From the NCBI RefSeq assembly GCF_028613635.1, contig NZ_JAQRMY010000001.1, positions 41,777-105,776 on the forward strand: 64,000 nt of DNA, written 5' to 3'. Below, piece after piece: positions 59,816-64,000 of this stretch (position 1 is its first letter; every line of letters starts with the position of its first letter). The translations under genes and the position numbers were made by a program. The DNA comes from Devosia sp. ZB163. Lineage in GTDB: Bacteria; Pseudomonadota; Alphaproteobacteria; Rhizobiales; Devosiaceae. The notes beneath the pieces were generated by a model. The model did no database searches. It had not been told where the DNA came from and saw only the letters and a program-made list of their open reading frames with translations.

Positions 59816-60744
59816 CGCCCCCCGACGGAACCCCGCACCGCCGTCGCCAGCCAGATCCCGAGGCTGACCAGCGCCAGCGCGGCAAGGTTCTTCCACTCGA
59901 GGAAGGACTCCCCGAGCACCAGCCCCGAAAGCGTGACCCCGAACACCGGGATCAGGCAGTTGAAGATCGCCACCGACCCCACCGGATTGTGCTTGAGCAG
60001 CATGGCCCACAGCGCGAACGCCGCCGCCGACAGCGCCGCCAGATAAACGAGCAGCAGCACGGCCTCGAGCCCGAAGGCACCGAGGTGCCCGCCCGTCGCG
60101 AGCCCGGCAAGCGTCAGCATCAGCCCGCCCAGCCCGAGCTGCCAGCCCGTCATCACCGTCACGTCGAGATGCCCGCTGACGCGCTTGCCGTAGATGCCGG
60201 CCGCCGAAAACAGCAGCGCCGCGATGAGGATGAAACCTTCGCCGAGCAGCGTGAAGCCGAAATCGAGGCCCACGCCGGAGAGATTGACCACCACCACGCC
60301 CGCAAAGCCGAGCAGGCATCCGAGCAGGCGCCGCCCCGTCAGCTTGTCATTGGCATAGAGCCAGTGCGCGAGGATGACCGAAAAGAAGGTCGAGGACGAC
60401 GTGGTGATCGACACCTTCACCCCGGTCGAATGGGCCAGCCCGACATAGTAGAACAGATACTGCCCGGCCGTGGAAACGAGCCCGAGCAGGGATACCTCGC
60501 CAAGCGTCCGCGGCGTCAGCCCGACCGGCTTCCCTGTCAGCGCCGCATAGGCGAGCAGCAGCGCCCCCGCGAGCGTGAAGCGCACGCCCGCAAACAGCAG
60601 CAGTGACGGCGTGTCCGACGGCGCGATGGCGAGGAGCCCATAGCCAAGCTTGAGCGCAGGAACGGCGCTCCCCCACAGGAAGCAGCAGAAAATCGCGACG
60701 AGGAGAACGACGCGGCGGTCGGAGAAGGCGGAAGGCTGGGTCAC
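59803..60744 (-). CDS. EamA/DMT family transporter
   Basis: 313 residues from GTG with ten predicted helices. First-repeat motif FCCFLWGSAVPALKLGYG and second-repeat IYGKRVSGHLDV are EamA features. Exports or imports small metabolites; substrate unknown. The C-terminus ends inside a repeat. Confidence 0.85.
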   Translation of the reverse strand: MTQPSAFSDRRVVLLVAIFCCFLWGSAVPALKLGYGLLAIAPSDTPSLLLFAGVRFTLAGALLLAYAALTGKPVGLTPRTLGEVSLLGLVSTAGQYLFYYVGLAHSTGVKVSITTSSSTFFSVILAHWLYANDKLTGRRLLGCLLGFAGVVVVNLSGVGLDFGFTLLGEGFILIAALLFSAAGIYGKRVSGHLDVTVMTGWQLGLGGLMLTLAGLATGGHLGAFGLEAVLLLVYLAALSAAAFALWAMLLKHNPVGSVAIFNCLIPVFGVTLSGLVLGESFLEWKNLAALALVSLGIWLATAVRGSVGGRPSP

Positions 60745-60847
60745 GCCGCCTTGTGGGCGATTTCATTCAGCGGGGCAAGCTGGCGAGTACCGGCGCACCG
60801 TGGAAGCTGCGGCCCCATGCCCGGCACCGATCTGGCCACCATTTCAC

Positions 60848-60880
60848 CGTCATCCGCGGCCTTGACCCGCGGACCCACGC
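60848..60880. repeat. REP-like hairpin
   Basis: CGTCATCCGCGGCCTTGACC followed by CGCGGACCC; variant of the 48228 repeat family, in the 164-bp gap. Confidence 0.55.
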
Positions 60881-60908
60881 AGGCCTTTCGGCTGCTGAAA
60901 GCTCGCCC

Positions 60909-61313
60909 CTACGCCGCCTTCCCAAACTCCTCCCGCGCCTCGCGGATGGCCCCGTGGTTCTCCTCGGTCCAGGCGACGAGCGCGCTCAGCGGCGCGAGGA
61001 AGCTCTTGCCCAAGGGGCTCAGGCGATATTCCACGCTCGGCGGCGTGGTCGGAAACACCTCGCGCTCGATCAGCCCGTCGGCCTGCAGGTCGCGCAGCGT
61101 CTGGGTCAGCATGCGCTGGCTGATATCGACGATCTCGCGCTTCAGTTCGCCGAACCGGTGCGGCTTGGCGGCGAGCGCGATGATGATCAGGACGCTCCAC
61201 TTGTCGGCCAGCTGGTCGAGCACGTCGCGCACCGCGCAGTTCTGCAGCGCCGGATAGCGCTGACGCCACCGCTGCAGCCCGTGCACGAGATGGGTCGCCG
61301 GATCGCCGCTCAT
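60909..61313 (-). CDS. HxlR family transcriptional regulator
   Basis: 134 residues. HxlR/MarR-like winged helix: CAVRDVLDQLADKWSVLIIIALAAKPHRFGELKREI, then DISQRMLTQTLRDLQADGLIERE and YRLSPLGKSF. Such regulators respond to reactive electrophiles or quinones. Divergent from qorB, as ytfH is from ytfG in E. coli. Confidence 0.92.
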   Translation of the reverse strand: MSGDPATHLVHGLQRWRQRYPALQNCAVRDVLDQLADKWSVLIIIALAAKPHRFGELKREIVDISQRMLTQTLRDLQADGLIEREVFPTTPPSVEYRLSPLGKSFLAPLSALVAWTEENHGAIREAREEFGKAA

Positions 61314-61314
61314 G

Positions 61315-61383
61315 GGGTGGTTCTCTCCAGGTAACTACCGGCGGTAAAACTGCCGTCTTGCGCCATCAGGGTGGTTCTCTCCA
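61315..61383. promoter_or_regulatory. Repeated and palindromic sites in hxlR/qorB divergent region
   Basis: GGGTGGTTCTCTCCA occurs at 61315-61329 and again at 61369-61383; between them is TACCG-G-CGGTA (61336-61346). One copy holds the hxlR ribosome site, so part is duplication; the palindrome is a candidate HxlR operator. Confidence 0.5.
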
Positions 61384-61446
61384 TATACCTACTCTCAAAA
61401 AGAGACAAGGCGGCGCTCCCTCGCCGCCCGACCACGGAGACTCCAG

Positions 61447-62325
61447 ATGACCCAACCCACCCTGTTCGTCGCCGGTGCCGGCGGCAAGCTCGGCCGCCGC
61501 GTCGTCGAGCTGCTGCGAGAACGCGGCTATCCCGGCAAGATCATCGCCGGCTCGCGCCACCCCGAGAAGCTGGACTTCCCCGGCGTCGAAACCCGCAAGG
61601 CCGATTTCTCCGATCCCGCCGGTTTCACCGACGCACTCGCCGGCGTCGACCGCGTCCTCATCATCTCGACCGATGTCATCGGCGAAGCGCGCATCAGGCT
61701 GCACACCGACGCGGTCGCGGCTGCCAGGGCCGCGGGCGTCAAGCGCATCCTCTACACGTCCCTGCCCCACCCGGAGCCCGGCAGCATCATCCCGATGGCC
61801 GCCGACCACTACGCCACCGAGCAGGCCATCAAGGCGACCGGCATCGACTACACGATCCTGCGCAACAGCTGGTACACCGAGGGCCTCCTCGGCTCGCTCC
61901 CCGCGGCAATCGCCAGCGGCAAGTGGTACACGGCGGCGGGCGAGGGCCTCATCTCGCACGTCTCCCGCGAGGACACCGCCAAGGCCGCCGCCGGGGCGCT
62001 GATCGCCGATGCCCCCGGCAGCCGCGTCTTCACCATCACTGGCCCCGAGGCGCTGACCGTGCGCGAACTCGCCGCCATCGCATCCGAGGTAACCGGCAAG
62101 CCGATCGAAGTGGTCGACGTCTCCGACGAGCAATACGCCGCGGGCCTCCAGCAAGCTGGCTTCTCCGCCGACCTCGCCGCCCTCTTGACCACCTTCGAAA
62201 TCGGCCACCGTCGCGGCCTGCTCAGCATGGTCACCGACGCAGTCGAGGAACTCTGGGGCGAAAAGCCAACGACGGTGCGCGAATTCCTCACCGCCAACAG
62301 GGCCGCGCTGACCCCGGCCGCGTAG
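61447..62325 (+). CDS. qorB: NAD(P)H-quinone oxidoreductase QorB-like (NmrA/SDR type)
   Basis: 292 residues. NAD(P)-binding LFVAGAGGKLGRRVVELL, then LHTDAVAAARAAGVKRILYTS, DYTILRNSWYTEGLLGSL and EALTVRELAAIASEVTG, typical of QorB (YtfG). Reduces quinones and protects from their toxicity. Divergent from the hxlR-type regulator that likely controls it. Confidence 0.88.
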   Translation: MTQPTLFVAGAGGKLGRRVVELLRERGYPGKIIAGSRHPEKLDFPGVETRKADFSDPAGFTDALAGVDRVLIISTDVIGEARIRLHTDAVAAARAAGVKRILYTSLPHPEPGSIIPMAADHYATEQAIKATGIDYTILRNSWYTEGLLGSLPAAIASGKWYTAAGEGLISHVSREDTAKAAAGALIADAPGSRVFTITGPEALTVRELAAIASEVTGKPIEVVDVSDEQYAAGLQQAGFSADLAALLTTFEIGHRRGLLSMVTDAVEELWGEKPTTVREFLTANRAALTPAA

Positions 62326-62335
62326 CCGCTGCCGA

Positions 62336-62520
62336 GCTCCCCTCCCCCCTGAGGGGAGGGGCTGGGGGAGGGGGTCCATCAGTGACCCACCGCACCACCC
62401 CCACCCTCATTCCCCCGCAAGGGGGAGGGAAAACTCTCACATTAGTTCCGGAGCCAGTGGGACGAAGGCGTGCGAGCGCAAGTCACCTCCCCCCTTGCGG
62501 GGGAGGGACAGGGTGGGGGG
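62336..62520. repeat. C-rich inverted repeats
   Basis: Forward and reverse CTCCCC/GGGGAG hairpin pairs, with CCCCGCAAGGGG and CCCCTTGCGGGG types, between qorB and purU. Confidence 0.65.
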
Positions 62521-62613
62521 TACTCTTCCCGCACCAATCTCTCAGTCGTTTCGAACCTCAGGCCGCCTTGGGTCCTCGGCGATGCGCAGGATTGGCGTTC
62601 GGCAGGCGCACGA

Positions 62614-63465
62614 CTACCCGAAAACCACCGTCTTCCGTCCGTTCAGCATCACCCGGTTCTCGAGGTGGAGCTTTACCGCGCGGGCCAGCACCCGGCTCTC
62701 GATATCCCGCCCGGCGGCCACGAGGTCGTCCGGGCTCATCGCGTGCGTCACCCGCGCCGTCTCCTGCTCGATGATCGGGCCCTCGTCGAGTTCCGGCGTG
62801 ACGTAATGCGCCGTGGCGCCGATCAGCTTCACCCCACGCTCATGCGCCTGGTGATAGGGCTTGGCGCCCTTGAAGCTGGGCAGGAACGAGTGGTGGATGT
62901 TGATGATCTGCCCGTAGAGCCGCGTCGCGAACCGGTCCGAGAGGATCTGCATGTAGCGCGCCAGCACCACGAGATCGGCGCCCGTTTCCTTGAACAGCGC
63001 GATGACCTGCTCCTCCTGGGCCTCCTTGTTGTCCTTGCCGACAGGCAGCACGTGGTAGGCGATGCCCTCGTAGTCGGCAGTGCGGCGGCTGTCCTCGTGG
63101 TTCGAGACGATCGCCACGACCTCGGCATCGAGCCAGCCGACGCGGATCTGGTAGAGCAGGTGCAGCAGCGTGTGGTCGAACTTCGAAACCATCACGAGGA
63201 TCTTCTTCTTCTTGGCCCGGTCGACCAGCGTCGTCCGCATGCCGAAGCGCTCGACTGCCGGCTTCAGCCCGCGCTCCACCGCGTCGCGATCCACCCCCTC
63301 GGGCGCCGTGAAGGCGAGCCGCATGAAGAACTGCCCGGTCTCGCGATCCCAGAACTGGTTGGATTCCGCGATGTTGCAACCGAGGCCCGCCAGTTCCGTC
63401 GTCACCGCGGCTACGATCCCCGGCCGGTCGGCGCAGGAGAGGGTGAGGATGAAATTGGCAGGCAT
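62614..63465 (-). CDS. purU: Formyltetrahydrofolate deformylase
   Basis: 283 residues from MPANFILTLSCADRPG. N-terminal ACT domain (about 1-80) and C-terminal formyltransferase-like domain with the family's IINIHHSFLPSFKGAKPY and VTPELDEGPIIEQ (catalytic Asn/His/Asp). Releases formate from 10-formyl-THF, balancing one-carbon pools. A longer upstream reading runs into the repeat and is rejected. Confidence 0.95.
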   Translation of the reverse strand: MPANFILTLSCADRPGIVAAVTTELAGLGCNIAESNQFWDRETGQFFMRLAFTAPEGVDRDAVERGLKPAVERFGMRTTLVDRAKKKKILVMVSKFDHTLLHLLYQIRVGWLDAEVVAIVSNHEDSRRTADYEGIAYHVLPVGKDNKEAQEEQVIALFKETGADLVVLARYMQILSDRFATRLYGQIINIHHSFLPSFKGAKPYHQAHERGVKLIGATAHYVTPELDEGPIIEQETARVTHAMSPDDLVAAGRDIESRVLARAVKLHLENRVMLNGRKTVVFG

Positions 63466-63566
63466 TTGAAGCTCCAAACGAAAGTGGCGGGAGCGATGCA
63501 CGCGGCCGGGCACGGGGTCAAGGGGAAGGTGCGCCGCAGGGCTGCGGGCAGCGCCCGCGTGCTGGC

Positions 63567-63689
63567 CTCCCCTCAGCCGGCGCGTCGCGCCACCCTCTCC
63601 CTCAGGGGGTGAAGGGAGACCCGACTGAAATGTCGAGAGGTGGCCTTCTCCCCTTGTGGGAGAAGGTGCCCGAAGGGCGGATGAGGGGT
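63567..63689. repeat. RIME/REP-like composite repeat
   Basis: Two hairpin elements, CTCTCCCTCAGGGGG and CTTCTCCCCTTGTGGGAGAAG types, separated by CGACTGAAATGTCG-type sequence, ending GCCCGAAGGGC and CGGATGAGGGG. Confidence 0.75.
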
Positions 63690-63713
63690 AGCCCCCCGCG
63701 CCAGCCTTGACCG

Positions 63714-64000
63714 CTAAGCCAGCACGTCCTGCGCCACCACCGCATCGGCCAGCGTCGTCCGGTCCAGCACCTCGCGCGTCGCGATGGTCACGCGCGCAAA
63801 CACATGCCGGATTTCGCAGGTGGCCTCGTCGGCACAGTCGACGCAACGGCGATAGGCGATCTTGGACAGGCACGGCAGCGGCGCGATCGGCCCGTCGATC
63901 AGCCGCAGCACCTCGCCGAACGTGACCTCGTCGGGCGAGCGCAGCAGCACATAGCCGCCCAGCCGGCCGCGACGGCTCATCACGATGCCCGCGCGCTTGA
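63714..64000 (-). CDS. Rrf2 family transcriptional regulator, C-terminal part
   Basis: The window edge cuts the gene; about 95 residues remain. GRLGGYVLLRSPDEVTFGEVLRLIDGP is the wing and dimer-helix region. A Cys cluster CLSKIAYRRCVDCADEATC suggests iron-sulfur or redox sensing. Upstream of purU with a 248-bp gap holding a repeat. Which Rrf2 subgroup (RirA, NsrR or other) cannot be told. Confidence 0.8.
   Translation of the reverse strand, partial: KRAGIVMSRRGRLGGYVLLRSPDEVTFGEVLRLIDGPIAPLPCLSKIAYRRCVDCADEATCEIRHVFARVTIATREVLDRTTLADAVVAQDVLA

Overview
High-GC chromosomal DNA from an alphaproteobacterium, most likely order Hyphomicrobiales and Devosia-like; the genus is inference from the gene set. 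The support is the TCA gene order mdh-sucCD-sucA-odhB, the sdhCDAB cluster, the rhizobial-type inositol genes with an RpiR-type regulator, and many RIME/REP-like palindromic repeats between genes. There is no phage, insertion sequence, CRISPR array or rRNA operon. One tRNA gene, tRNA-Ala(CGC), is present.

Layout. 1-7.0 kb (minus strand): 2-oxoglutarate dehydrogenase, succinyl-CoA ligase and malate dehydrogenase. 7.2-9.4 kb: zapE, an Inh-like lipoprotein and a small DUF2007-like protein. 9.4-14.6 kb (minus): succinate dehydrogenase sdhC-D-A ... sdhB, with four unrelated genes between sdhA and sdhB, one an AT-richer PD-(D/E)XK nuclease-like gene. 14.7-17.2 kb: small proteins, nudK and a beta-carbonic anhydrase. 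17.2-21.3 kb (minus): putrescine-type ABC transporter potFGHI. 21.8-23.6 kb: psuG-psuK for pseudouridine breakdown. 23.7-29.7 kb: secreted proteins, a YbbAP-like ABC exporter and a winged-helix/TPR regulator. 30.3 kb: tRNA-Ala. 30.4-36.1 kb: a TetR/epimerase divergent pair with a palindromic operator, an oxidoreductase, a DUF6152/DUF6644 pair, a DJ-1/PfpI protein and a BaiN-like flavoprotein. 36.4-41.3 kb: a curlin-repeat protein, asd behind a possible Thr/Lys leader peptide, an EamA transporter, a GNAT, and a RibN-type transporter behind an FMN riboswitch.

41.4-55.4 kb is a myo-inositol regulon. It has an ABC importer plus a dehydrogenase (minus), the RpiR/IolR regulator, an SDR and iolG (minus), then iolC-iolD-iolE-(79-aa membrane protein)-iolB (plus). 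GGAA-N6-TTCC sites lie in both divergent promoter regions, matching the rhizobial IolR motif. Uptake, oxidation (IolG), isomerisation (IolI not seen here), dehydration (IolE), ring cleavage (IolD), isomerisation (IolB) and phosphorylation (IolC) lead to central metabolism.

55.7-59.7 kb is a sulfate ABC transporter (sbp/cysP-cysT-cysW-cysA); REP-like hairpins have scrambled the start of cysT. 59.8-64 kb: an EamA transporter, a divergent hxlR/qorB pair, purU and a truncated Rrf2 regulator at the right edge.

Most interesting non-gene signals: the leader peptide before asd, the IolR and TetR operators, the FMN riboswitch with a late hairpin, the covarying hairpins of the repeat family, and the repeat-disrupted cysT start.
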